This document shows positions 41,972-51,414 of a DNA stretch of 64,000 bases, piece after piece (the stretch's first letter is position 1; every line of letters begins with the position of its first letter). Origin of the DNA: CAUSWF01 sp963535465. GTDB taxonomy: Bacteria > Bacillota_I > Bacilli_A > RF39 > UBA660. Made by a program: the position numbers and the translations under genes. The notes beneath the pieces are model-generated. The model was given only the letters and a program-made list of their open reading frames with translations, did not search any database and had not been told where the DNA came from. Where the stretch lies: positions 97,538-161,537 of the forward strand of contig CAUSWF010000002.1 in assembly GCA_963535465.1 (NCBI GenBank), given 5' to 3'.

Positions 41972-44228
41972 ACAAAGATTATTTAAATCAGATGTATATA
42001 AAATAATTTCTGTACAAGAATCTTTAGATTTATTATATAAATTTGAAGATAATATAATTCAATTTGACACTGAAACTAAAGGTAAAGACCAACATTTAGG
42101 TAAATTATTAACTGCGCAATTTGGAAATAAAGACAAAAGTATTCAAATAGTTGTAGATTGTACCACAATTAACATTATATTTTATAAAGAAATTCTTGAA
42201 AATGCTTTGTTAGTTGGTCAAAATTTAAAATTTGATTTACCTTGGCTATATAATTATGGTATTGTTCCTTTAAGAGTATATGATACTATGATTGTAGAGC
42301 AGCTTTTATATCTAGGTTACCCTCCAATGGGTAAGCCTGGAGGTATAAGTTATGCTCTTAATTATATAGCAGAAAGACGTTTAGGTGTGAACATAGATAA
42401 AACTGTTAGAGGCCAAATTATCTGGAGAGGACTTGATGAAGAGGTTATTAAATATGCAGCTAATGATGTTGTTTATCTATGTGATATAGCCTCAAAACAA
42501 ATGATTGATGCTAGAAGATTAAAATGTACTAAAGCAGTAAAAATCGAATGTGATTTTGTTCCTGTAATAGCTTATCTTGAATGGTGTGGAATAAAGCTTG
42601 ATGTAGATAAATGGAAAGCTAAAATGATTAAAGATGAAGCTATAAGACAAGAAAAGCTTGAAGCCTTAAATCAATTTGTAGCTAATTTTTATAAAGAACA
42701 TCAAGGTAAAGACGATACTATAGTAATACAACATAGAGTAGACGGAATAGAAGATAATATTAATTTTGAAAGTTTTAATAGCCAAGCTTGTTCAAAAGTA
42801 TATAAAAATAAAGAAGGAATAAATGTACAAGATTATATTATTCCTTTTTATATTGTTTATGAAAGAAGTAAAACGAAAATTCCACTCATAAAAATTGATT
42901 TACAAGGAAATTTATTTTCGGGATTTAATCCAGAGCCACAATGTGTTATTAATTGGGGTAGTCCTAAACAAACTATTTATTTCTTTAAAATATTAGGTTT
43001 TAATACTAAAACAGAAGATAAGAAAACTGGAGAAGAAAAAGATAGTGCTTTAGAAAAAGTTCTTATTAAACAAAAAGGAATTAATGATGAATTTTTAAAA
43101 GTATATTTTGAATATACTGCAGCAGATAAAGTATGTACTACTTATGGACAAAATTATATTAATGCTATTAATCCAAAAACAGGACGAATACATACTAACT
43201 TTAAGCAACTAGGAGCTTCATCTGGTAGAATGTCTTGTGGTAGCAAACAGACTAATACTGATTTAGAAGCACTTAAACATGCAGAATTAATGAAACTTCC
43301 TACTAAACAAAGAAAATGTGGGTATGTACAGCTTCAAAACTTACCCCATGATAAAGAAACAAGAGCTTGCTTTGTTGTAGAAGCTGGAAATTTAATGACT
43401 TCATGCGATTATGCAGCACTTGAATCTCGGTTAGGTGCGGATATTTATAATGAACAATCAATGATTGATGAATATCTACACGGTTCTGGTGACATCCATT
43501 CTTTAACAGCTAAACATTGTTTTCCTGCAGAATTAAATGGTATTGATATTAAAGACATAAAACATTTAAGACCAGATCTACGTACTAAAGCTAAACCAGT
43601 TGAGTTCAGTCAGCAGTTTGGAGGTTCTGCTAAAGCTATACAAAATGCTTTAGGCTGTACTTTAGAAGAAGCTAAAGCTATAGCACAAAATTACAATGAA
43701 GGTTTTAGCGGTATTGCTAAATTTAAAGAAAAAGGTTTTGAGGCAGCTAAAAATTTAGGTTATGTTCTAATTTGTAAAGCTACAGGACATAGGACCTATT
43801 TACAGGGATGGAAAGAATGGGTAAAAATGCAGAATGATGATGCTTTTTGGGAAGAATATGAAGCTGCTAAACATTCTTTAAAATGGGAAGACTTTAAAGA
43901 AACTGAAATATATAAAACTGCTTCAGAAGCTCGAAGAGGATCATCTAAATGGTCTAGACTTGCTTTAAATGCTCCAACTCAAGGTTGTGGTATTATTATT
44001 TTGAAGGTAGCTATGACCAATTTCTTTCATTGGGTTGTAGAGAATAAATATTTTAAAATTATTAAAATATGTAATTTAATACATGATGAAGCATTAATTG
44101 AATATCCTAATACTATGGAATTTGTTGCAGATAAATTAAAATATTTTATGGAAGAAGCTTCGTCTAAGTATTGTCATAAACTCCCAATTCCTGCAGAAGC
44201 AGAAACTGGGTTATTTTGGATACATTAA
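41949..44228 (+). CDS. polA: DNA polymerase I family (PolA) replicative polymerase
   Basis: 759 aa with a 3'-5' exonuclease (D40/E42 in FDTETK; NLKFDLPWLYN; YAANDVVYLCD) and a family A polymerase domain. Motif A DYAALESRLGAD, motif B RTKAKPVEFSQQFGGSA and motif C HDEALIE (H712, D713) are present. No 5'-nuclease domain. It is probably the phage replicase. ATG 41949 overlaps the upstream gene by 23 bases. Confidence 0.93.
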   Translation: MVYLVTNEQRLFKSDVYKIISVQESLDLLYKFEDNIIQFDTETKGKDQHLGKLLTAQFGNKDKSIQIVVDCTTINIIFYKEILENALLVGQNLKFDLPWLYNYGIVPLRVYDTMIVEQLLYLGYPPMGKPGGISYALNYIAERRLGVNIDKTVRGQIIWRGLDEEVIKYAANDVVYLCDIASKQMIDARRLKCTKAVKIECDFVPVIAYLEWCGIKLDVDKWKAKMIKDEAIRQEKLEALNQFVANFYKEHQGKDDTIVIQHRVDGIEDNINFESFNSQACSKVYKNKEGINVQDYIIPFYIVYERSKTKIPLIKIDLQGNLFSGFNPEPQCVINWGSPKQTIYFFKILGFNTKTEDKKTGEEKDSALEKVLIKQKGINDEFLKVYFEYTAADKVCTTYGQNYINAINPKTGRIHTNFKQLGASSGRMSCGSKQTNTDLEALKHAELMKLPTKQRKCGYVQLQNLPHDKETRACFVVEAGNLMTSCDYAALESRLGADIYNEQSMIDEYLHGSGDIHSLTAKHCFPAELNGIDIKDIKHLRPDLRTKAKPVEFSQQFGGSAKAIQNALGCTLEEAKAIAQNYNEGFSGIAKFKEKGFEAAKNLGYVLICKATGHRTYLQGWKEWVKMQNDDAFWEEYEAAKHSLKWEDFKETEIYKTASEARRGSSKWSRLALNAPTQGCGIIILKVAMTNFFHWVVENKYFKIIKICNLIHDEALIEYPNTMEFVADKLKYFMEEASSKYCHKLPIPAEAETGLFWIH

Positions 44229-44248
44229 TTTATAAATTATATAAAAAT

Positions 44249-44452
44249 ATGAAAAATAATGGAATAACAATTAGTATGCCAATATTTTTAACTTTGGTAT
44301 TTGTAGTATTACAAGTTTGTGGCGTAATTAACTGGCCATGGTATTTCATCTTGGCTCCAATTTTAATCTCTGTGGGAATAGGAATAATATTTACTATTTT
44401 AATATTATTTATTCTTATTGTAGTATTAGCTTTAAAATTAAAGAAAGATTAA
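44249..44452 (+). CDS. small two-helix membrane protein, 67 aa
   Basis: ATG 44249 chosen because the two membrane helices (about 11-30 and 36-60) follow it. It lies between the polymerase and an unknown gene. Could be a holin by size and topology, but no further support. Confidence 0.5.
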   Translation: MKNNGITISMPIFLTLVFVVLQVCGVINWPWYFILAPILISVGIGIIFTILILFILIVVLALKLKKD

Positions 44453-44456
44453 AAGT

Positions 44457-44765
44457 ATGTTCATTAAAGAGGAAATTAGATTAAACTTAGAATCTGCGAA
44501 TAAAATAAACATTAATAGTTTATGTACTATTTTAGAAAATATAGATTCTAGAAATATAGATAGTTTCTATATACCGTGCGGAATATCTTTTGATATTGTA
44601 TTTGAGTGTTTAAATAAACTAAAATATACATACGATAAAGATTATTTCTATGCAAATTTAGAAGTAGTAGACTGGGCACTTGAGGTAATTACTGTAAATA
44701 ATAATAAGATTATATTTTCAGGTAATTTACGTTTCGGAGAAGTAAATATTGAAATAGAAAATTAA
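44457..44765 (+). CDS. unknown protein, 102 aa
   Basis: A loose paralogue of the 40,252/40,568 genes (IPCGISFDIVFECLNKLKYTYDKD). Unknown role. Abuts the HAD gene. Confidence 0.5.
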   Translation: MFIKEEIRLNLESANKININSLCTILENIDSRNIDSFYIPCGISFDIVFECLNKLKYTYDKDYFYANLEVVDWALEVITVNNNKIIFSGNLRFGEVNIEIEN

Positions 44766-45296
44766 ATGAATAAAATAATATTTTTAGATTTTGATGGTGT
44801 TATCACTCATCCTAAATCTAAATGGCAAATAGATCCGAATAAACTTGATTTAATTGTTAAGATTATTCAGGCTACTTCAGCTACAATTGTAGTATCTTCA
44901 TCATGGAAACGATGCAAGGATTTAGAATCTTTTAAGTATATATATTTAAAAGGACTAAATCCTTTATTTGTAAAATCTGTTATAGATTTAACTCCTAATA
45001 TAAGTTCATGTAGAGGAGAAGAAATACAAGAATATTTAAATTTACATAAAGTAGATTCTTATGTAATTTTGGATGATGATTCTGATATGTTAGAATCACA
45101 ACTGTTAAATTTTGTTCAAACAGATACATACTTTGGAATTTCAGAAAGAGAAGTAGATATTTGTATTGATTTATTAAATGGCAAATTTAGTCCTAATCCT
45201 ATTAGAAGAAATTTAGTTCTTACAACACTTTGGAGAAATAAATGTTCTGGACTAAATGATGGAAAATTAATTGATAAAATACTTAAAAATAATTAA
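44766..45296 (+). CDS. HAD phosphatase, RNA-repair type
   Basis: 176 aa. Motif I FLDFDGVI, motif II VSSSWK, and a motif-III/IV DDDSD segment. The combination with SSWKRC is that of the HAD domain found in Swiss-army-knife RNA repair proteins. It may remove phosphates at broken RNA ends alongside the kinase-phosphatase and ligase. Confidence 0.75.
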   Translation: MNKIIFLDFDGVITHPKSKWQIDPNKLDLIVKIIQATSATIVVSSSWKRCKDLESFKYIYLKGLNPLFVKSVIDLTPNISSCRGEEIQEYLNLHKVDSYVILDDDSDMLESQLLNFVQTDTYFGISEREVDICIDLLNGKFSPNPIRRNLVLTTLWRNKCSGLNDGKLIDKILKNN

Positions 45297-45298
45297 TT

Positions 45299-45727
45299 AT
45301 GTATACATATAATATTGAATTTGGTGATGTATCTCATAGTGGACATTGTATAACTGATGTTTTTGGTTTAGAGTGTTCTATAGATAAAAATAAATTAGAA
45401 GAATTATTTGATAAAGCTTGTGAATCTACTAACTTTAATTTTGCAGATGAAATTTGTGATAATTATTTAGAATATGAGATAGGTCTTGGTTATATAAATG
45501 ATTTAAAAGAAGAGAAAAATGTTGATCTTTTAAATATTATAGAACAAGTAGGATGTTACTATGATGAAGACGATGAATCTTATTCTGTTGAATATAGTGA
45601 AGATTTTTTAAAAATATTTTTAGAATTTACAAGAAAATATGGAGGTAAAGAATTTACTTATAAAATAGTACCTTCATTAAATGATCGTTTATCTATTAAT
45701 ATGGGATATGGTTTATTTTCTAATTAA
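45299..45727 (+). CDS. unknown acidic protein, 142 aa
   Basis: Acidic, Tyr-rich soluble protein. No recognised motif. Confidence 0.55.
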   Translation: MYTYNIEFGDVSHSGHCITDVFGLECSIDKNKLEELFDKACESTNFNFADEICDNYLEYEIGLGYINDLKEEKNVDLLNIIEQVGCYYDEDDESYSVEYSEDFLKIFLEFTRKYGGKEFTYKIVPSLNDRLSINMGYGLFSN

Positions 45728-45733
45728 AATATA

Positions 45734-46129
45734 ATGAATCCAAAATATAATAAATTTATATTAAGTGTAATTACAGATGATATTTATATTTTATTTGATA
45801 CAACTAATGATATTTTAGAATATGCAGTACCATTTGCTGATTATAAAGTTGGAGATCATATAACTGAAGAAGATTGGAATTTATTCCAAGAAAATTATGA
45901 TAAGTATGTTAAAGAGCATAATATACAATTAATAAGTACTAAATTAATAGACCATTATTATGACATAGATTTATATAATTGTATATTTACTTATGATACA
46001 AATTATTATAAAGTTCCTCTAGAAGATTATACATACTATGGATGGGAAACTGATCCAGATTGGTTAGAAAAAGATCTTGATAAATATCAAGTGTATCAAA
46101 AAACTACCACAAGAGTAATATACGAATGA
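45734..46129 (+). CDS. unknown acidic protein, 131 aa
   Basis: Acidic and aromatic-rich, soluble. Ends with an ATGA overlap onto the next gene. Confidence 0.5.
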   Translation: MNPKYNKFILSVITDDIYILFDTTNDILEYAVPFADYKVGDHITEEDWNLFQENYDKYVKEHNIQLISTKLIDHYYDIDLYNCIFTYDTNYYKVPLEDYTYYGWETDPDWLEKDLDKYQVYQKTTTRVIYE

Positions 46130-46731
46130 TTGATAATTTTGAACAAATAGAAACATTACTATCTTTTGATGATCCAGATTTATTTTATCATCTTCAAATA
46201 ATTAGAAGAGGTAAAGATCATCCAAATTTAGTTGCAGCTAATAGAACTATAAAGACTTATTATATAGATAATAGTGAAAAATTATCTAAAATAAAGCAGG
46301 AAATTATAGATCTATGTGAATATTTTGGAGCTAGAGCTTATATTAATCTAGCTCCAAAATCTTATAGAAAATGTACAATGCAATGTATTTCTGATATGGC
46401 AATGCGTGCAAAAGATGGTGATTTTAAAAAGATTTATAAATGTTGGAATACAGTAGTTGGATATATTAAATCTGATAAACCTCATTGGATAGTAGATGTA
46501 GATGGGCCTACAGATGGCCATATATCTGAATTTATTGAATATGAGTGCGATCCTATAAAATATCATATAGAATACCAAAATAAAGTATATGATTTTAAAA
46601 TATATGATTATATTCCAACTAAAAATGGATATCATATAATTACTAAACCTTTTAATTTAAAACAATTTAAGGATAAATATCCAAATATAGATGTTCATAA
46701 AAATAATCCAACTATTTTGTATATACCTTAA
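46126..46731 (+). CDS. possible archaeo-eukaryotic-primase-like protein, 201 aa
   Basis: The segment HWIVDVDG (about residue 130) looks like the hhDhD motif and NGYHIITKPF (about 165) like the sxH motif of archaeo-eukaryotic primase folds, and RAYINLAPKSYRK lies between. The rest is unlike known primases, so it may be a degenerate or repurposed nucleotidyltransferase. Overlaps its upstream neighbour by four bases. Confidence 0.4.
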   Translation: MIDNFEQIETLLSFDDPDLFYHLQIIRRGKDHPNLVAANRTIKTYYIDNSEKLSKIKQEIIDLCEYFGARAYINLAPKSYRKCTMQCISDMAMRAKDGDFKKIYKCWNTVVGYIKSDKPHWIVDVDGPTDGHISEFIEYECDPIKYHIEYQNKVYDFKIYDYIPTKNGYHIITKPFNLKQFKDKYPNIDVHKNNPTILYIP

Positions 46732-46734
46732 AAT

Positions 46735-47103
46735 ATGAATATAGAACAATTAACTAATGGAAATTATTGGCTAGTACAAATCCATTATCCTACAGCTTGT
46801 GAAGCTGCACTTTATTGTTTAATAAAAAGTAAATCTGATCCTAATGAACATCAGTTCTTTTTAAATAATGTTCTTCCAGAATATATTTCAGAATGTGTTG
46901 AACAATATTCTTATTTAGATTGTCCACAATTAGATGATTTTGAATCTAAAGAAGAATATGAAGAAGAGTATGAATATTGGAAAGAAAATATTTATGGAGA
47001 AATTGAAGTAGAAATAAATAAAATTACTCCAGAATTAATTTATAATAATTTTGGGGAAGATTTTTATGCATTTAAAGCAATTGATTATGAAATATCTAAT
47101 TAG
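46735..47103 (+). CDS. unknown acidic protein, 122 aa
   Basis: Very acidic C-terminal half (EEYEEEYEYW). Ends at TAG 47101-47103. Unknown function. Confidence 0.5.
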   Translation: MNIEQLTNGNYWLVQIHYPTACEAALYCLIKSKSDPNEHQFFLNNVLPEYISECVEQYSYLDCPQLDDFESKEEYEEEYEYWKENIYGEIEVEINKITPELIYNNFGEDFYAFKAIDYEISN

Positions 47104-47282
47104 TGCATATCTTCCAATAAAAGGATTAATTGAAGAATCTTATGAAATTGAAGCTAATTCTGAATAAGAAGCTAAATATAAATTTATTACTAAAACAAAT
47201 GTATTTTATAGGAAGTGAATATACTAATATTAGAGAGGATATTTCAGACCATAATTCTTTAAAAATTATTGAAAATGAATAA
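47087..47282 (+). pseudogene. broken copy of a small paralogue family
   Basis: ATG 47087 reads MKYLISAYLPIKGLIEESYE, matching the intact neighbour at 47,275 (EIKAKIPVTAISTEIYKI). It meets an in-frame TAA at 47165 where a Glu codon is expected, continues for 17 codons, then needs a frame change to reach MYFIGSEYTNIRED and TAA 47280-47282. Two lesions mean it is decaying. Confidence 0.5.
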
Positions 47283-47499
47283 AGTATTTGAAATCAAAGC
47301 TAAAATTCCAGTTACAGCAATTAGTACAGAAATTTATAAAATATATGCAGATACTGAAGAAGAAGCTTTACAAAAATTCAAAACAGGCGATTTTGATAAA
47401 ATTTATAGTTTAACTGATAGATGTGAATTACATGATGTAGAACTTATTAATGATTCTTTTAAAAGAGCTGAAATAATTAATATAGAAGAATATGAATAA
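47275..47499 (+). CDS. unknown protein, 74 aa (paralogue family)
   Basis: ATG 47275 overlaps the end of the broken copy. Small alpha/beta protein with DTEEEALQKFKTGDFDKIY; family members at 27,057 and 47,087. Unknown. Confidence 0.5.
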   Translation: MNKVFEIKAKIPVTAISTEIYKIYADTEEEALQKFKTGDFDKIYSLTDRCELHDVELINDSFKRAEIINIEEYE

Positions 47500-47926
47500 A
47501 TTTATTACGAAAATCATTCCAGAATATGAAGATATTATTCAATTTTGTGATGATTATAATATTTTATTGTCAGAATACGAGGAATTTATATACATTGATA
47601 GAGATCTTTGTATAGAAGATAATTTATATAGTATTTTACATGATATAAAATATTATTATACCGATCAATTTTTACCTGAATTATTTGATGTATTTTTTAC
47701 GGTAAAGGATAAAATTGATAATTTACATGATTTATTTTCTGATACTTCTTATATAGATATAGAAAGGGGAAATGAATTAGTATTTAACTTTGATTATTTT
47801 ATAAAAACTATAGAAAATTTTTTAAAAAATTCTGATATTGCTTATACTATTAATAAAGTTGATTATAATGAATTAATAAATGAATTTAATAGTGAATATA
47901 AAATTAAATTTACTTATAAACTATGA
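47492..47926 (+). CDS. unknown acidic helical protein, 144 aa
   Basis: Acidic, Ile/Tyr-rich helical. Overlaps neighbours at both ends by four to eight bases. Unknown. Confidence 0.5.
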   Translation: MNKFITKIIPEYEDIIQFCDDYNILLSEYEEFIYIDRDLCIEDNLYSILHDIKYYYTDQFLPELFDVFFTVKDKIDNLHDLFSDTSYIDIERGNELVFNFDYFIKTIENFLKNSDIAYTINKVDYNELINEFNSEYKIKFTYKL

Positions 47927-48375
47927 CAAAAGACGAATTTTTATCTGAATTTAGTTTAGATTATAAAGAATTAAATGATATTTATAATATGTATCAGACT
48001 TATATTAGTACTGAAGATTTAAATAAACATTTTGATTCAAATTACTATCTTATAGAAGAATCTGATAATTATTTGTTGGATTTTATATTAAAAAAGTATG
48101 ATGTAATCTACGAAATAGTACATAAAATATTTAATGTAAATAAAATAGAAGTAAATAAAAATATAGATACTATTATTGATAGTATAGATTTTACAGAAAT
48201 ATTTTCATTAAATATGTTTAGTATTAATGTAAATATACCTATATTAATAAATAATTTTACAGATGTACTTATTGATTTAAATTTATATAAAAAGATAAAT
48301 ATAAATAAATATTATGTAATATTTGTATTGAATAATATATTACCATATAAAATAACTAATTATGAAACTTATTAA
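47923..48375 (+). CDS. unknown helical protein, 150 aa
   Basis: Very Ile/Asn-rich with many short helices. The AT-richest stretch among the neighbours. Overlaps the ThyX start by 14 bases. Unknown. Confidence 0.45.
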   Translation: MTKDEFLSEFSLDYKELNDIYNMYQTYISTEDLNKHFDSNYYLIEESDNYLLDFILKKYDVIYEIVHKIFNVNKIEVNKNIDTIIDSIDFTEIFSLNMFSINVNIPILINNFTDVLIDLNLYKKININKYYVIFVLNNILPYKITNYETY

Positions 48376-49258
48376 ATCCTCAGTTACAAATATAACTCCA
48401 TATAAATTCTTTGAAGAAGACATATTAAAACATATAGAATTATGTGGAAGGACGTGTTACAAGAGTGAAGATAAAATAACTGATACTAGTGCAGAAAAGT
48501 TTGTTAATATGCTTAAGAAAAATAAACACAGATCAGTATTAGAACATGGTACAGTATATCTTTGGACTAGAGAAACTTCGTATAATTTTATGAATATATG
48601 GAAGTCTGATTTATTTGATAAATATGATAAGAATCCATATTCTATAGCTTATATGGATGGACCTGATGTATACATTACTACTAATTATAGAGTAATTATA
48701 GAGAATGGATGGGAAGATGATTTAGATTTTATTGTAGCTGAACCTATTATAGAATTTCATATTCCTCGTTATACATTCAGAATTACATGTTCAAGAGTTA
48801 TTGCAAATGAAATTGTAAGGCATCGTCAATTATCTTTTAGTCAAGAAAGCACAAGATATTGTGATTATTCTAACGAAAAATTTAATAAATCATTAATTTA
48901 TATAATTCCTTATAAATTTCAAAATGATATTAGAGTAGGTGATGCTTCTAACTTTTATAATAACGAATGTTATAATATAAAAGGAGAAACATGTGAGATA
49001 TATAATGAAAATGTTAAAGGATTAAGTAGATACTTAATTTCTTTATATGAAGCTGAACAAAATTATTTTGCTTTAAGAAAAGAAGGATGGAAACCAGAAG
49101 AAGCTAGAGGAGTACTTCCTTTAGATCTAAAAACAGATATAATTGTAACAGGGACTAAAGATCAATGGGATGCTTTCTTCGAATTACGTTGTGCTAAATC
49201 TGCACATCCTGATATACAAGTTATTGCTAATAAAATTAAAAATTATGTTTATGGATAA
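48362..49258 (+). CDS. thyX: flavin-dependent thymidylate synthase
   Basis: 298 aa with the ThyX signature RHRQLSFSQESTR (153-165). CSRVIANEIV upstream and SVLEHGTVYLW also fit. It makes dTMP from dUMP using FAD and folate, compatible with an anaerobic host and with the dUTPase at 33,281. Longer than many ThyX (about 220 aa) because of insertions. Confidence 0.93.
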   Translation: MKLIKSSVTNITPYKFFEEDILKHIELCGRTCYKSEDKITDTSAEKFVNMLKKNKHRSVLEHGTVYLWTRETSYNFMNIWKSDLFDKYDKNPYSIAYMDGPDVYITTNYRVIIENGWEDDLDFIVAEPIIEFHIPRYTFRITCSRVIANEIVRHRQLSFSQESTRYCDYSNEKFNKSLIYIIPYKFQNDIRVGDASNFYNNECYNIKGETCEIYNENVKGLSRYLISLYEAEQNYFALRKEGWKPEEARGVLPLDLKTDIIVTGTKDQWDAFFELRCAKSAHPDIQVIANKIKNYVYG

Positions 49259-49418
49259 ATTTAATACTTTCTCATTTATATTAACTATAATTATATTAAT
49301 AGAGCTTATTCTAGGTGCGTGTAGTATTTTTACAATGTCAATAGTAACTCTTTATATAATTTCATTTTGTGGATGGATATCTCTATTATGTAGAAATATA
49401 GAAGATTTTGTAAAATAA
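49251..49418 (+). CDS. small two-helix membrane protein, 55 aa
   Basis: ATG 49251 overlaps the ThyX stop. Two hydrophobic segments (about 7-27 and 30-46). Unknown, holin-sized. Confidence 0.5.
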   Translation: MDKFNTFSFILTIIILIELILGACSIFTMSIVTLYIISFCGWISLLCRNIEDFVK

Positions 49419-49440
49419 TATATTAAAGTAATAAATAATA

Positions 49441-50037
49441 ATGAAAATATTAACAGTTGAAGATCCATCTAAACTATTCTTTATATCGGATACTCACTTT
49501 GGTCATTTTAATATAGCTAAACTGTGTAATAGACCTTATAATTCTCGAAAAGAAATGGATGAAGGTCTTATAGAAAACTGGAATAAGGTAGTTCCTGAAG
49601 ATGGAATAGTTATACATTGTGGTGACTTTATGTTACCTCATAAAGTAGGATATAAGGAATATTCTAAATATATAAATAAACTTAATGGAACTATTTACTT
49701 AACTAGAGGTAATCATGATAAAATTGATTTAGGAAATTATGATAATAAACTCATAGTTAATGATTGTATGTATATTCAAGTAGAAAAAACTATAATATAT
49801 GCACAGCATTATCCTTGTTTAACTTTTAATGGGGATATTCAAATATTTGGACATATTCATACTTTATATGATGGAACAGTAAATGGTCTTGATTCTGATG
49901 TAATTTTTAAATTAAAATTCAATCAATATGATGTCGGAGTCGATCAAAATAATTATACTCCTATAGATTATAATCAATTAATAAATATTATCAATGAACA
50001 ACAGTTTATTATAGAAAAAGTACCTAAACTTAAATGA
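49441..50037 (+). CDS. metallophosphoesterase, 198 aa
   Basis: D17-x-H19 (SDTHFG), G61-D62 (CGDFM), N91-H92-D93 (TRGNHDK), QHYPCL and FGHIH complete the calcineurin-like set in normal order. Close to bacterial and phage YfcE/MPE_yydB-like enzymes. Substrate unknown. Third such enzyme in the window. Confidence 0.82.
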   Translation: MKILTVEDPSKLFFISDTHFGHFNIAKLCNRPYNSRKEMDEGLIENWNKVVPEDGIVIHCGDFMLPHKVGYKEYSKYINKLNGTIYLTRGNHDKIDLGNYDNKLIVNDCMYIQVEKTIIYAQHYPCLTFNGDIQIFGHIHTLYDGTVNGLDSDVIFKLKFNQYDVGVDQNNYTPIDYNQLINIINEQQFIIEKVPKLK

Positions 50038-50357
50038 TAATAGAAGCTTATTTTATATTTAAAAAAGAAAATAATAAAATAGTTGGAAATCATTTTGGAT
50101 ATTTTACTAAAGAAGCAGCTGTAGATGATTTTAAATTACATTATTTTAGAGATTTAAATATTCCATATTTTTTAGTTAATAAACCTACTAATGAGCAATC
50201 AATTTATTATACTAAATTAAAAACAAAATTAGATAAATGGAAATTTGATTTTGATAAGTGGACTGAACATATATTTAATCCATTTTTTGAAGCTAATTAT
50301 AAAGTAATTAAACGAGAATTTAAAATAGTATTTACTGATAATAAAAATAATAATTAA
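50034..50357 (+). CDS. unknown protein, 107 aa
   Basis: Soluble, helical, KW-rich (KLDKWKFDFDKWTEHIF). Starts in the phosphoesterase stop (ATGATAA). Unknown. Confidence 0.5.
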   Translation: MIIEAYFIFKKENNKIVGNHFGYFTKEAAVDDFKLHYFRDLNIPYFLVNKPTNEQSIYYTKLKTKLDKWKFDFDKWTEHIFNPFFEANYKVIKREFKIVFTDNKNNN

Positions 50358-50366
50358 TAAAATGCT

Positions 50367-50630
50367 ATGTTTGGATTATTTTTAATAATATTATTTCTTT
50401 CTGGAGTATTAACTATATACAGTTTAATTATTATAGATGATACTCCTGTAGGAGTTACAATTTTACAAAGTATAATAGCTATAATAGCTATTGGAGGTAT
50501 GATGTGTTCAAAAGATACAAATAATACCCCTAATAATACACAAACTGTAAATAATGTTATAGTTAAAGATTCTTTACTTATTTTGAATATGAAGGATACT
50601 ACAAAAGTATTTAATATTAATAAAATCTAA
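50367..50630 (+). CDS. small membrane protein, 87 aa (duplicate family)
   Basis: Two membrane helices (about 2-20 and 30-48) and a soluble tail with NVIVKDSLLIL. The tail matches that of the frameshifted gene at 52,203 (SVIVKDSFLII), so they are paralogues. Unknown. Confidence 0.55.
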   Translation: MFGLFLIILFLSGVLTIYSLIIIDDTPVGVTILQSIIAIIAIGGMMCSKDTNNTPNNTQTVNNVIVKDSLLILNMKDTTKVFNINKI

Positions 50631-50635
50631 ATAAG

Positions 50636-50854
50636 GTGGAAGAGAATTTAAATGACATTATTAACACTAAAGAATTTAAAGATATGTACCAGAAGATGCA
50701 TACACCATGGAAACGTAGATATAGAAAAATATCTCCTAATGAAGTGTGCCCATTTTGTGATTCTGGTAAAAAGTTTAAGAAATGTACTTGTACTAAAGCG
50801 ATAGGATATAAAAATACTCCTATATTAACAGTAAATTATGAAGTATTAAAATGA
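50636..50854 (+). CDS. SEC-C motif protein, 72 aa
   Basis: GTG start at 50636. The CPFCDSGKKFKKC segment is a SEC-C metal-binding motif, best known from SecA's tail. Here it is alone in a small basic protein, so function is unclear. Confidence 0.6.
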   Translation: MEENLNDIINTKEFKDMYQKMHTPWKRRYRKISPNEVCPFCDSGKKFKKCTCTKAIGYKNTPILTVNYEVLK

Positions 50855-51414
50855 TTATAATTGGAATTAGTGGTAAAAAAGGAAGCGGAAAAGATACATT
50901 TGCTTTACTTTTAGAAGATTTATTTAGAAAACAAGAAATAAAAGTTATAACTAAAGCTTTTGCTGATAAATTAAAACAATGTTGTGCCATAATATCTGGA
51001 CAATTTGAATGGATATTTTATAATCAAGATGCTAAAAATAAAAAAGCAGGACCTTTTTTAAATATAACTAACAGGGAATTAATGCAAAAATTTGGAGATT
51101 TAACTAGACAATTAGATCCAGATATTTGGATTAAATTAACACTAGAATCTGAATATAAAATAGCTCCAGATATTTTAATTATTACAGATGTAAGGTTTAA
51201 AAATGAAGCTAAAGCTATTAAAGATAGCGGTGGAATTTTAATTAGAATGGAATCAGATAGATCTGAGGAAGATACTCATAAATCTGAAACAGACTTAGAT
51301 TATTACAATAATTTTGATTTAGTAATTAATAATAATATAGGAGTATCTATAAAAGAATTACAAGCAAAAGCTAAAGACACAATAACATATATAAAAAATG
51401 AAAAATTTAGTTAA
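50851..51414 (+). CDS. deoxynucleoside monophosphate kinase
   Basis: 187 aa P-loop kinase: GISGKKGSGKDT (5-16), and the MQKFGDLTRQLDPDIWIKL and TDVRFKNEA segments are those of phage dNMP kinases (T4 gp1-like). It phosphorylates dNMPs for DNA synthesis, complementing ThyX and NrdD. Confidence 0.85.
   Translation: MIIIGISGKKGSGKDTFALLLEDLFRKQEIKVITKAFADKLKQCCAIISGQFEWIFYNQDAKNKKAGPFLNITNRELMQKFGDLTRQLDPDIWIKLTLESEYKIAPDILIITDVRFKNEAKAIKDSGGILIRMESDRSEEDTHKSETDLDYYNNFDLVINNNIGVSIKELQAKAKDTITYIKNEKFS

Noticed and set aside
4349..47167. TAA also reassigned to an amino acid (in-frame TAA at 4,349 and 47,165)
   Set aside because: Both cases lie in short genes with other lesions (start loss or frameshift), and TAA ends most intact genes on both strands.
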